From NCBI GenBank assembly GCA_963764685.1, contig CAVXTT010000027.1, forward strand, positions 43,081 to 107,080: DNA of 64,000 nt, written 5' to 3'. The notes under the pieces were generated by a model. That model saw only the letters and a list, made by a program, of their open reading frames with translations. It was not told where the DNA came from and did no database searches. Shown in pieces: positions 19,176 to 28,219 of the stretch. Within the stretch, counting starts at the first letter, position 1. Each line of letters starts with the position of its first letter. The position numbers were made by a program, and so were the translations under genes. This stretch comes from CAVXTT01 sp963764685. Its GTDB lineage: Bacteria > Bacteroidota > Ignavibacteria > Ignavibacteriales > Ignavibacteriaceae.

Positions 19176-19219
19176 CCCCTACACAACCCCTACTATGTCC
19201 TACTAAACGCCTACTATAA
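19176..19219. repeat. 11-bp-period tandem array (CCTACTA words)
   Basis: Four consecutive 11-mers: CCCCTACACAA, CCCCTACTATG, TCCTACTAAAC and GCCTACTATAA, all sharing CCTAC at the same phase. It lies 180 bp from the other 11-bp array in the same spacer. Confidence 0.75.
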
Positions 19220-19555
19220 CATTACCATCGAAGAAGGGTTGTATGGAGGTTAAAGGGGTTAAGTACCGGGAGAGATAGGCCTGGAGATAAGTGTTTGGTC
19301 AGATCTTTCCGGGTTATTGCATTAAATCCAATAGGAGTTGTCTGATCCCCTGTTCTTATAAACATTTGTATAATACCGATATTCCGGGAGCAAAACCAAG
19401 CGCTGTATATAATTTTATTGTTCCTTTTTTATTTTCTTATTTCATTATTTGGGACAGATATGATTCCCCAAGAGAATATTCCAGGATGAAGGAATTACTT
19501 TTGCTTAACAGATCAGCATAATTTTATATTTGTTTCTTATTTTAATCTAAAATAT

Positions 19556-19640
19556 GCGAGAGTGGCGGAATTGGCAGACGCGCTAGACTTAGGATCTAGT
19601 ACCGAAAGGTGTCGGGGTTCGAGTCCCCGCTTTCGCACCA
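19556..19640 (+). tRNA. tRNA-Leu (anticodon UAG)
   Basis: An 85-nt class II tRNA. The acceptor arms GCGAGAG and CTTTCGC pair with one G-U. The D arm carries GGCGGAATTGGCAGACGC. The anticodon stem CTAGA/TCTAG holds the loop CTTAGGA, giving anticodon UAG (Leu, CUN codons). A long variable arm (TACCGAAAGGTGTC) is typical of tRNA-Leu, the T arm is GGGGTTCGAGTCCCC, and CCA is encoded. It stands 18 bp before trigger factor. Confidence 0.97.
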
Positions 19641-19658
19641 TCTATTTTCGAGGTAAAG

Positions 19659-20964
19659 TTGGATTCCAAAATTAATGATATTTCTTCTTCGGAGAAGGAA
19701 CTTGAAGTAACGTTAAGTTATGATGAAATTAAAGAAGAAATTGAAGCAGAAGTAAAGAAACAAACCAAAAAAATTCAGATCCCGGGTTTCAGAAAAGGGA
19801 AAGTGCCTTTGCCGATGATCAAAAAAATGTACGGGGATGCTCTTGAATATGAAGCATCCGAAAAAGTTGCAAATGCACGTTTCTGGAAAGCAGCCGAGGA
19901 GCAGAATCTAAATCCTATTGGACGTCCTGCTCTGAAGGATATCAAATTTACTCCCGGATCGGATCTTTTCTTTAAAGTTCAGTTTGAAACAATTCCGCTG
20001 CTGAATATTGAGAATTATAAGAATAACACTCTTTGAGGTTCCTGATCTGCACGTGCACGATGAAGATGTGGACAGAGAGATATTATATATCAGGAATTCA
20101 AATCGCATCCTGGAGCCTGTGGATAAGGTCGGCAGATGATCAAGAATTATATTATTGAGGTTGATGTAGCACGGGTTGATGAGAACGGTATACCTGTCAT
20201 AGGAACAAAAAGTGAAAATCTTAAAATTGATCTGACCAATGAAAGAGTTCAGCCCGAGATAATTGAAAACTGCAAAGGACAAAGGGAGAGGTGATTCTTT
20301 CTCATTCTCATTTGATGATCAAAGAACAGCTAAGAATGAAACAGGTGAGGAATCAACAGTCACTGAAAAATTTATTTATAACGCTGAAATTAAAGGTGTT
20401 GAGAAAATTATACTCCCCGAGCTGAATGAAGAATTTATAAAGAAAGTTACAAAGGATAAAGCAGCTACTGAAGAAGAGCTGAAGGAACTGGTTAAAACCG
20501 ACCTGACGAATTATCTTAACTCACAGACCGAGGAACTTATCCGGAGCAGATTAGTAAACCATTTGATCCAGACCAATGATTTTGTCCCTCCGCAAACCTT
20601 AGTAAATAACGTTCTTGAGGATCTGATAAAACATGAAGAAGAACATTCAAAGAAGGAAGGATGGAAACTTGACCGTGAAGAGGCTTCAAACAGATTAAAG
20701 AAATCTGCAGAAAATGAAGTTAAATGGTTCCTGATAAAAGACAATATTAAAAAGAAAGAAAACCTGATTATCGGAGATGAAGATCTAAAATCCCTGGCAC
20801 AAAAGGATTCGGAGAACACAGGCATTACCGTAGATAAACTCCTTAATTATTATAAGTCATCCAATTACAAAGAAAAGATCGAAGACAGGAAGCTTTTTGA
20901 TTTCTTAAAAGAGAATAATACAATAAATAAAATTGAACATAACCATTCACACGATGTGCATTAA
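19659..20964 (+). pseudogene. tig: trigger factor, interrupted by at least three frameshifts
   Basis: The ribosome-associated chaperone and peptidyl-prolyl isomerase. The N-terminal ribosome-binding domain is intact (IQIPGFRKGKVP, the tunnel-exit signature), as is the long C-terminal chaperone arm from about 20263 onward. Between them the frame breaks near 20033 (an extra T in CTTTG; the continuation reads LEVPDLHVHDEDVDREIL), near 20136-20150 and near 20258 (an A run). Patched together the length (about 434 codons) is normal. The TTG start at 19659 has GAGGT just upstream. As tig sits intact at both ends and precedes clpP as usual, sequence error is likelier than true loss. Confidence 0.85.
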
Positions 20965-20982
20965 ATTAAAAAAGGATTATAA

Positions 20983-21609
20983 ATGAAAACGCATCCCGAA
21001 ATTTACAATCAGCTTGTTCCTTATGTTATTGAACAAACCGGACGCGGCGAAAGAGGAATGGATATTTACTCCCGCCTTCTCCGGGAAAGAATAATTTTTA
21101 TCGGTACAGCTATAGATGATCATATTGCAAGTTTAACAATTGCCCAGCTTATATTCCTTGAAGCCGAGGATTCGGAAAAAGATATTAATATTTATCTTAA
21201 TACTCCCGGTGGAAGCGTTACAGCTGGTTTGGCTATTTACGATACAATGAGATACATTAAACCCGATATCTCGACGATATGCGTCGGAATGGCAGCAAGT
21301 ATGGGAGCTATTCTTCTCGCAGGCGGCAGTGCCGGTAAAAGGACTTCCCTGCCTAATTCAAAGATTATGATCCATCAGCCCTGGGTTGGCGGATTGCAGG
21401 GACAAACAACTGATATTGAGATCCACGCCAGGGAAATGCTGAAAACAAGAGATACTTTATACAGAATACTGGCAGAACATACCGGTAAATCGATTGAACA
21501 AATTACAAAGGACTGCGACAGCGATTACTTTCTCACTGCTGATGAAGCAAAGACTTACAGAATAATTGATAACGTCCTCGATAGAAGAATACCTCTTAAA
21601 AAAGCTTGA
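20983..21609 (+). CDS. clpP: ATP-dependent Clp protease proteolytic subunit
   Basis: 208 residues. This is the barrel-forming serine protease that degrades proteins unfolded by ClpX or ClpA. Catalytic Ser106 is in GMAASMG, His131 in MIHQPW and the acid near 181 in CDSDYFL. It starts 18 bp after trigger factor with AAAAGGA upstream, so it is probably in the same transcript. clpX, often the next gene, is not here: a strong terminator and an unrelated gene follow. Confidence 0.97.
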   Translation: MKTHPEIYNQLVPYVIEQTGRGERGMDIYSRLLRERIIFIGTAIDDHIASLTIAQLIFLEAEDSEKDINIYLNTPGGSVTAGLAIYDTMRYIKPDISTICVGMAASMGAILLAGGSAGKRTSLPNSKIMIHQPWVGGLQGQTTDIEIHAREMLKTRDTLYRILAEHTGKSIEQITKDCDSDYFLTADEAKTYRIIDNVLDRRIPLKKA

Positions 21610-21619
21610 CCTGATTTAT

Positions 21620-21643
21620 AATGCCGTTTAGTTAAGCGGCATT
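21620..21643 (+). terminator. Rho-independent terminator of tig-clpP
   Basis: AATGCCG and CGGCATT form a perfect 7-bp stem with a 10-nt loop, followed by ATTTCTT. It lies 11 bp after the clpP stop. Confidence 0.8.
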
Positions 21644-21729
21644 ATTTCTTAAAATAAATTAATCAGTTACTTCAGTTCTGACTCGATAATATGTCTTATA
21701 AAAGTTAATTTTGATCAAATGTTTTTTTT

Positions 21730-23176
21730 ATGAGCAGGTTAAATACAATATTAATTGCAGTTTTTTTATGGATATCACTTTCCTTAAACGGTTATTCTCA
21801 GACATTAACCGAGAAGCTCAATGAATATTTGTCGCTATATAAAGAAAACAAGGGAGTGCCTTCAATATCTGCCGGTGTAGCCAGGGATAATAAAATTATC
21901 TGGCTTAGGGCGGAGGGATACTGCGACCTGGAGAACAATGTTCCTGCAATCTCAAAATCAATTTACAGAATAGCCTCAATATCAAAGTGTATAACTGCAG
22001 TCGCCGTTATGCAGCTTGTAGAAAAGAATAAATTAAATCTTGATTCGGATGTAAGGAGGTACCTCCCCTACTTTCCGAAAAAGCGATGGGTATTTACGGT
22101 CAGGCAGCTTCTGAATCATACTTCCGGAATAAGGAATTACCGTGCCGGTGAATTCGACAATAAGAATTTTTTCCCCGATACAAGGTATACTGTAGATTAT
22201 ATTGCAAAAGATTCACTTGAATTCGAACCAGGGACAAAATACCAGTATACTACCCTCGGTTATAATCTTCTTGCCGCTATAATCGAATCAGTTACTGGAA
22301 CGAAATTTATTGATTACCTGGAGGAAAATATTTTTATCCCTGCAGGTATGATATCAACCTTTGCAGATTACCAGTCGGAAATAGTGCAGTATAGAGCAAG
22401 AGGCTATGAAAAAAATGATTACCGGCAGATCCGGAATGCTCCGCTGGCCGATCTCAGTATTAAGTTTGCGGGGGGCGGATTGATCTCAACAGCGAGCGAC
22501 CTTCTTTTATTTTCGATGAGCCTTTTGGATGGGAAACTGGTTAAAAAAGAAACTCTGGATACAATGCTGGTGCCTACCAGACTTAAAAACGGTGACCTGA
22601 GAAATTATGGTCTTGGATTTGCTTTCGGTAAAGATAAATTTGGCGAGCCTTATATCTCGCACGCGGGAGGAAGTACCGGATTCACCTCACTGCTTGTAAT
22701 TTATCCGGGACATAGACTTGCTGTAGTGCATCTTATTAAATATTAAAGACAGGGATCTTGGTGATCCGGCATTCGATCTTGCTGCGATAGTGCGAAATCT
22801 TGAGTATTCCAAACCAGTCGAATCTTTCTCAGATAAGCTGTTCGGGATCACTATGGCAAATAATCTGGACTCCGCACTTGTTTTTTATCACCAGGCTAAA
22901 GATGATACATTACATTATAACCGTGATAAAAATGATGAGCTTTACACCTTTGGCACTGATCTTTTAAAGATCAACAGAACTTCAGATGCCATTATTTTCT
23001 TCAAATTCCTGATTAAAGAAGCTCCGGCATATGCCCGTGGATACCAGGGACTGGCAGACGCTTATTATAAGGATGGAAATAAAGGTCTTGCAATAAAAAA
23101 TTTCCGGACTGTATTAAAGATGGATCCAATGAACTTTTATGCTTCGCAAATGGTTAAGAAGTTAAGCGGAAGCTGA
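21730..23176 (+). CDS. secreted serine hydrolase (class C beta-lactamase family) with C-terminal TPR region; one frameshift
   Basis: A signal peptide (about 1-24, ending NGYSQ) precedes a beta-lactamase/D-aminopeptidase domain with the active-site SISK tetrad, a later YTTLGYN (YxN) and HAGG in the position of the KTG box. The first frame stops at 22744-22746. One base is out of place near 22728: removing the C of GTGCATC lets the frame run on as ILLNIKDRDLGDPAFDLAA and then 128 more residues with TPR-like units (DAIIFFKFLIKEAPAYARGY, AIKNFRTVLKMDP). The joined protein is about 482 residues, a known domain pairing in this phylum. These enzymes act in the periplasm on peptides or esters; the substrate is unknown. 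Confidence 0.82.
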
Positions 23177-23288
23177 ATTGCTTTCTCCGGAGGGTTTTAT
23201 CTCCCTCACAAATGTCCTCCATCAGATTTATTTCCTTGTAAAACTAAACAATTCTTTTAATTTTAAACTGTAATTAGAGATTTGAGAA

Positions 23289-24389
23289 ATGATTGATATA
23301 AGATTCACTGATTATACTCCTGGCGAAGACGGAACAGCTAATTTTGATTCCCTGCTTAAACTGTTCCTTCAGCTGCTGACAATTACATCCGGTGATGTGT
23401 CAGAAGCGCTTAACCTTATGAACCAGCTGGATTCAAAGTATAATCTTACAAACGATGAATACGGTATGGGTAATTTTATCCAGGACCTTAAGGATAAAAA
23501 TTATATTGAAGAAGATGAGCAGAAAGACGGCCAGTTTATAATTACTAAGAAAAGTGAACAGTCTATCAGAAAGCAGTCACTCGAGGAAATCTTCGGCAAG
23601 CTTAAAAAAACCACCAGGGGTAACCACCGGACTCCCCTCTCCGGTCAGGGGGATGAACCAACATCCGACCGTCGTGAGTATTATTTTGGTGATGCGATGG
23701 AACAGATCGATATGACCGACTCGATAAAAAATGCCCAGGTAAATCACGGTATTGATGAATTCAAATTGACAGAAAATGATCTTGAGGTAGAAGAACGGGA
23801 TTACAAAGCTATTACAGCAACAGTATTAATGATAGATATTTCCCACTCAATGATACTTTATGGAGAAGACAGGATTACACCAGCCAAGAAAGTGGCAATG
23901 GCACTTTCTGAGCTGATAACCGTAAAATACCCTAAAGATAAACTGGATATAATTGTATTCGGCAATGATGCCTGGCCGATTGATGTTAAAGATCTCCCTT
24001 ATCTGCAGGTCGGTCCCTATCACACCAATACGGTTGCAGGTATTGAACTGGCGATGGATATTTTAAGAAGACGCAAAACGAGCAATAAGCAAATATTTAT
24101 GATTACTGATGGGAAACCAACCTGCCTGAAAGAAGGGGTAAATTATTATAAGAACAGCTTCGGGCTGGATAGAAAAATTGTTAATAAAACTTTGGATCAG
24201 GCAGCTAAATGCCGGAGGCTTGGAATAAGCATTACCACCTTTATGATAGCAAGAGATCCTTATCTGCAGCAATTCGTAAGGGAGTTTACAAAGACCAATA
24301 ACGGGCGTGCATTCTATAGCAGCTTAACAGGACTGGGGGAATACATCTTTGAGGATTATATCAGGAACAGAAGAAAAAAACTTAAATAG
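23289..24389 (+). CDS. VWA-domain protein (BchD/CoxE-like partner of a MoxR-type ATPase)
   Basis: 366 residues. An N-terminal helical, acidic region (1-170) has no recognised domain. The C-terminal von Willebrand A domain (about 175-366) has an intact metal-ion site: DISHS at 183-187, a Thr in YHTNTVAG and ITDGKP near 275. It is predicted to be cytoplasmic (no signal peptide). It lies 15 bp before the ATPase gene, the arrangement of metal chelatase and MoxR/VWA pairs, in which the ATPase remodels a target bound by the VWA protein. No chelatase catalytic subunit or pigment gene is present, so a chelatase role is not supported. Confidence 0.9.
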   Translation: MIDIRFTDYTPGEDGTANFDSLLKLFLQLLTITSGDVSEALNLMNQLDSKYNLTNDEYGMGNFIQDLKDKNYIEEDEQKDGQFIITKKSEQSIRKQSLEEIFGKLKKTTRGNHRTPLSGQGDEPTSDRREYYFGDAMEQIDMTDSIKNAQVNHGIDEFKLTENDLEVEERDYKAITATVLMIDISHSMILYGEDRITPAKKVAMALSELITVKYPKDKLDIIVFGNDAWPIDVKDLPYLQVGPYHTNTVAGIELAMDILRRRKTSNKQIFMITDGKPTCLKEGVNYYKNSFGLDRKIVNKTLDQAAKCRRLGISITTFMIARDPYLQQFVREFTKTNNGRAFYSSLTGLGEYIFEDYIRNRRKKLK

Positions 24390-24404
24390 AAAACGGAAAT
24401 CTGA

Positions 24405-25907
24405 ATGAATTATAACAATATCAAAACCTTAGGCGATCTTCGTAAAACAGGCTATAAATCAAAATCTATTAAGGATGAACTCCGTGATAATCTGATTAAT
24501 GCTTTGAAGAAGGATATTAATCCTTTTGAAGGAATCATCGGGTATGAAGAAACTGTTGTCCCGGATATCCAGACGGCAGTCTTATCGAGACATAACATTA
24601 TTCTGCTGGGTTTACGCGGACAAGCCAAAACTAAAATTGCAAGGTTATTTATAAACCTGCTCGATGAATATATTCCTGTGGTCTCAGGATCAGAGCTTAA
24701 CGATGATCCTTATAATCCTTTGAGCAGGTATGCCAAAGATAAGATTACAGCTGATAAGGATAACACCCAGATTGAATGGATGCACAGATCGGAAAGATAT
24801 TCCGAAAAGCTGGCTACCCCTGATGTATCAATTGCTGACCTTATCGGGGATGTGGATCCTATTAAGGCGGCAGCCTTAAGACTTCCCTATTCAGATGAGA
24901 GAGTAATACATTTCGGATTAATACCACGCTCTCACCGTTCGATATTTGTTATAAATGAACTGCCCGATCTTCAGGCAAGGATACAGGTCGCCCTCTTTAA
25001 TATTCTGCAGGAAAACGATATTCAGATCAGAGGATTTAAGATCAGACTGCCCCTTGACATCCAATTTGTATTTACTGCCAACCCTGAGGATTATACAAAC
25101 AGGGGCTCTATTGTAACTCCCTTAAAGGACAGGATCGACAGCCAGATACTTACTCATTACCCTAAGAATATTACTGTGTCGCAGGAAATTACTGAGCAGG
25201 AAGCCCGGATTCCTGAGAATCAGTCAAAGAGAATTACAATACATCCTCTTTTAAAAGTCCTTATTGAACAGATTGCTTTTGAAGCAAGGCAGAGTGAATA
25301 TGTTGATAATAAAAGCGGTGTATCAGCAAGACTGACTATTTCCTCATATGAGAACCTGACAAGTTCCGCAGAGAGAAGATTAATACTCAATGGCGAAGAC
25401 TGCACTACGGCAAGGGTGTCCGACTTCTATGGTATAATTCCATCTATCACCGGGAAGATAGAACTTGTGTATGAGGGTGAACAGGAAGGTCCTTCTAAAG
25501 TTGCCCATATATTAATTAGTAAAGCTTTAAGAAGTTTGTTTGATAAATACTTCCCATCTCCCGATAAATTAAAAAAGAGCCAGGAAGGGAATCCTTATCA
25601 ATCAATAATAAACTGGTTCTCAAAAGGGAATCACGTTGATATACTTGGCAATCTGAGTAATAAGGATTATAGGGATATTTTATGTAAAGTACCCGGCCTG
25701 GTTGACCTGGTGAAGAAATATCATCCAAAAGTACCTGAGGATCTGCAATTTCTGCTTATGGAGTTTGTACTTCACGGTCTGTCAGAATATTCATTACTAA
25801 GCAAATACAGACTTGAGACCGGGATACAATTTAAGGATATGCTCAGTTCAATGTTTACAATGGGGGAAGATGAAGATGAAGAGGATATGAATTCGGAGTT
25901 CTTTTAA
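24405..25907 (+). CDS. MoxR/magnesium-chelatase-like AAA+ ATPase with variant Walker motifs
   Basis: 500 residues. Its AAA+ core (about 40-300) resembles BchI/MoxR. The P-loop is GLRGQAKT (69-76), with Ala where the usual Gly precedes the Lys, and the Walker B stretch SIFVINELPDL has Asn184-Glu185 where Asp-Glu is normal. Sensor 1 is FTANPEDYTNRG, followed by PLKDRIDSQ with the arginine finger. The C-terminal part (about 330-500) is helical and ends in an acidic tail (MGEDEDEEDMNSE). It is cotranscribed with the VWA gene. The substitutions may be normal for this subfamily or may weaken hydrolysis. Confidence 0.88.
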   Translation: MNYNNIKTLGDLRKTGYKSKSIKDELRDNLINALKKDINPFEGIIGYEETVVPDIQTAVLSRHNIILLGLRGQAKTKIARLFINLLDEYIPVVSGSELNDDPYNPLSRYAKDKITADKDNTQIEWMHRSERYSEKLATPDVSIADLIGDVDPIKAAALRLPYSDERVIHFGLIPRSHRSIFVINELPDLQARIQVALFNILQENDIQIRGFKIRLPLDIQFVFTANPEDYTNRGSIVTPLKDRIDSQILTHYPKNITVSQEITEQEARIPENQSKRITIHPLLKVLIEQIAFEARQSEYVDNKSGVSARLTISSYENLTSSAERRLILNGEDCTTARVSDFYGIIPSITGKIELVYEGEQEGPSKVAHILISKALRSLFDKYFPSPDKLKKSQEGNPYQSIINWFSKGNHVDILGNLSNKDYRDILCKVPGLVDLVKKYHPKVPEDLQFLLMEFVLHGLSEYSLLSKYRLETGIQFKDMLSSMFTMGEDEDEEDMNSEFF

Positions 25908-26107
25908 ATAGTATACTGAATATTTAACTTTACCCCCTTTTATTAAACTAATATTCCATTTAGGGATCTTTTTGAAGCACCTTATATTTCCCCTATGGAA
26001 ATGAATCTCTATAATTAAGAATATTTATTAGTGCTGCCGGCTGTTCATTATTTTATCACCTGACAGATTTTATTTATATTTCCTGCAAAGATCAGGATTA
26101 CATTAGA

Positions 26108-27265
26108 GTGTCAGAGTCCGGTAAGAAAAAGATCATTATAATTGGACCGGCTTATCCTTACAGGGGCGGGCCTTCCACATTCGTATCCTATATCTACAGA
26201 GCACTTCAAGATGAGTTTGAAGTAAGAATTTATAATTATAAACTGCTTTATCCTTCTGTTCTTTTCCCAGGAAAGACCCAGTACGACGAAAGTAAAGAGA
26301 AAAAATTTATTGTACCTAGTGAGCGTATAATAAATTCAATAAACCCTCTTAACTGGTTAAATACGGCATCCAGGATCAGAGATGAAAAGGCCGACCTGAT
26401 AATATTTGACTGGTGGCATCCGTTCTTCGGTGCGTGTCATTATTCAATCTCGCTGTTCATTAAAAAGCAATATCATAAACGAATAGTCTTTATAACCGAG
26501 AATTTTATTTCACACGAACAGAACAGTATTGACAGGATTCTTACCAGGATTGGTTTGAGTAATGCAGATACCTTTATAGCCCTTTCAGCAGTAGTTGAAG
26601 AAGAATTAAAAAAGAATTTCCCGGGTAAGAAAATATACCGCTCAGAGCTCCCCTCTTTTGATATTTATTCTGAATTAAAATTTAACAGGGATACCTGCAG
26701 GAAGGAACTTGGTTTAAGGGATCGGGATAAAGTTCTCTTATTCTTCGGATATATCAGAAAATACAAAGGACTGGATATTCTCCTTAGATCAATGCCGGCT
26801 GTGCTGAAGAAATTGCCTGAGACTAAACTTTTAATAGTCGGCGAATTTTATGATAAAGAAGAAAATTATTTACAAATAATATCTGAGCTTGGGCTGTCTC
26901 ACGGTATAATTCTTATTAATCGTTTTGTGCCTAATGAAGATGTAGGTAAATATTATACAGCAGCCGATCTGAATATTCTTCCCTACAGAAGCGCCACACA
27001 AAGTGCGGTCTTAAATGTTTCATTCAGCTTTAACACACCTGTAGTTGCGGCAAATGTAGGAGGTTTGTCGGAATTTGTTAAAAATAATGAGACAGGGATA
27101 ATAGTTGAACCTGATTCACCTGATGCTTTAGCAGATGGAATAATAAAATATTTTAATTTGTCTGAGAAGATAGATTTTGGTAAAAATATCCGGAAGGCAT
27201 TTAGCGAGAATAGATTTTCTCAGTTTCCTGAGATTCTAAAGTCAATCCTGAAAGAAGCTGATTAG
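26108..27265 (+). CDS. glycosyltransferase family 4 protein
   Basis: 385 residues, GT-B fold. The N-terminal half starts with GPAYPYRGGPSTFVSYI, the acceptor-side loop of GT4 enzymes. The C-terminal half (about 200-385) carries LLFFGYIRKYKGLDILLRSM, then PYRSATQSAVLNVSFSFNTPVVAANVGGLSEFV and the E-x7-E region binding the sugar nucleotide. It starts at GTG 26108; no better start is visible. It would transfer a hexose to a lipid or polysaccharide at the cytoplasmic membrane face. It is isolated: the 200 bp upstream show no other gene, and the stop is 4 bp from the convergent next gene. Confidence 0.9.
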   Translation: MSESGKKKIIIIGPAYPYRGGPSTFVSYIYRALQDEFEVRIYNYKLLYPSVLFPGKTQYDESKEKKFIVPSERIINSINPLNWLNTASRIRDEKADLIIFDWWHPFFGACHYSISLFIKKQYHKRIVFITENFISHEQNSIDRILTRIGLSNADTFIALSAVVEEELKKNFPGKKIYRSELPSFDIYSELKFNRDTCRKELGLRDRDKVLLFFGYIRKYKGLDILLRSMPAVLKKLPETKLLIVGEFYDKEENYLQIISELGLSHGIILINRFVPNEDVGKYYTAADLNILPYRSATQSAVLNVSFSFNTPVVAANVGGLSEFVKNNETGIIVEPDSPDALADGIIKYFNLSEKIDFGKNIRKAFSENRFSQFPEILKSILKEAD

Positions 27266-27269
27266 AAGA

Positions 27270-28091
27270 TTATTTTTCGGGCTCTAATTTCAGAACCACA
27301 TTCGATTCTTTTTTCCCCTCGAGATGATTCTCCAGCACTTCATTCGAATAGAATATCTCTAGTACAGGGGATGCTATTTCCCTGGAAGAATCATCTTGTT
27401 TCAGAGCTTTTCTTTTTAAAAACTCAGAGAATGAACGGGGAGGGATTGTTTTTGTTTCCGGTTCAGAGCCACCTTTTGGTTGATTCATTTTAGACAAGTC
27501 AGAAGAATTATAAGACTGGTCCTCCGAGAGTCTGCTTTCAATTTTAGACCTCATCTGAACAGCATCAGGATCCTTTTCTTCGTGTGACTCTTTGAATACC
27601 CCTTTTGTCAATAATGCATCTACAAAAACTTTATCATTCTGGTTTATGGCTTCCACACCTGTCAGATCAGCACTGAATACTTCAGCATAGTTTGCAGTCT
27701 TATTCTTTCTTGTCAAGGTTGTCAATCCCACCTGCTGTATCCTGAATCTCAGATCGTAGTTCCCTGATGAAGAGATGTACTGCTCCATTTCTTTAAGAGC
27801 AAAGATCGGATCGGGATATATAATTTCACTGATGTTATTAATATAAAGTGCAAAACCGTATTTGGAATTAGAAATTGGGAAATCATCAAGGTTGGTAAGC
27901 AGACGGTATACTAACACAGTTTTTGGGGTGAACTCACTTAAGCACGCACAGACTTCACTGAAACTGACCGGATGGGGCAGGAGTTTGGGGTCATCTTTGT
28001 ATATGATTTTAAAGTTATTATTGAGATCAAATTTATTCTGTGAGTAGATGATTAAATCATCCTGTTTAATATCGAGGGTTTCGAGAAGCAT
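27270..28091 (-). CDS. hypothetical protein, no recognised family
   Basis: 273 residues, no signal peptide or membrane helix. The first 165 residues look globular, with alternating strand/helix character (TVLVYRLLTNLDDF, YGFALYINNISEI). Residues about 170-240 are charged, Ser/Pro/Gln-rich and probably disordered (KGGSEPETKTIPPRSFSEF), and a short structured end follows (VLEIFYSNEVLENHLEGKK). It converges on the glycosyltransferase with only 4 bp between stops. Codon use resembles the neighbours, so it is a real gene of unknown role. Confidence 0.75.
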   Translation of the reverse strand: MLLETLDIKQDDLIIYSQNKFDLNNNFKIIYKDDPKLLPHPVSFSEVCACLSEFTPKTVLVYRLLTNLDDFPISNSKYGFALYINNISEIIYPDPIFALKEMEQYISSSGNYDLRFRIQQVGLTTLTRKNKTANYAEVFSADLTGVEAINQNDKVFVDALLTKGVFKESHEEKDPDAVQMRSKIESRLSEDQSYNSSDLSKMNQPKGGSEPETKTIPPRSFSEFLKRKALKQDDSSREIASPVLEIFYSNEVLENHLEGKKESNVVLKLEPEK

Positions 28092-28174
28092 AGACCGGGA
28101 CCTTAGTATTAATAACTAATTCATATTTAGGATTAGGTTCAAATATAATGAAGGATTTGAAATAATCTAAATAA

Positions 28175-28199
28175 AAAAGCCGGAGTAGCTCCGGCTTTT
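28175..28199 (-). terminator. Rho-independent terminator of the T9SS gene
   Basis: GCCGGAG and CTCCGGC form a perfect 7-bp stem with loop TAG, extended by A4 against T4 on either side, so it could work in both directions. It lies 21 bp past the stop of the 977-residue T9SS protein. Confidence 0.9.
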
Positions 28200-28219
28200 A
28201 TGAAATAAAATTGATTGGT

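Noticed and set aside
19291..19521. Open frame of 76 codons before tRNA-Leu
   Set aside because: No family, unusual Cys/Tyr/Ser mix, no ribosome site, in a spacer with tandem arrays.
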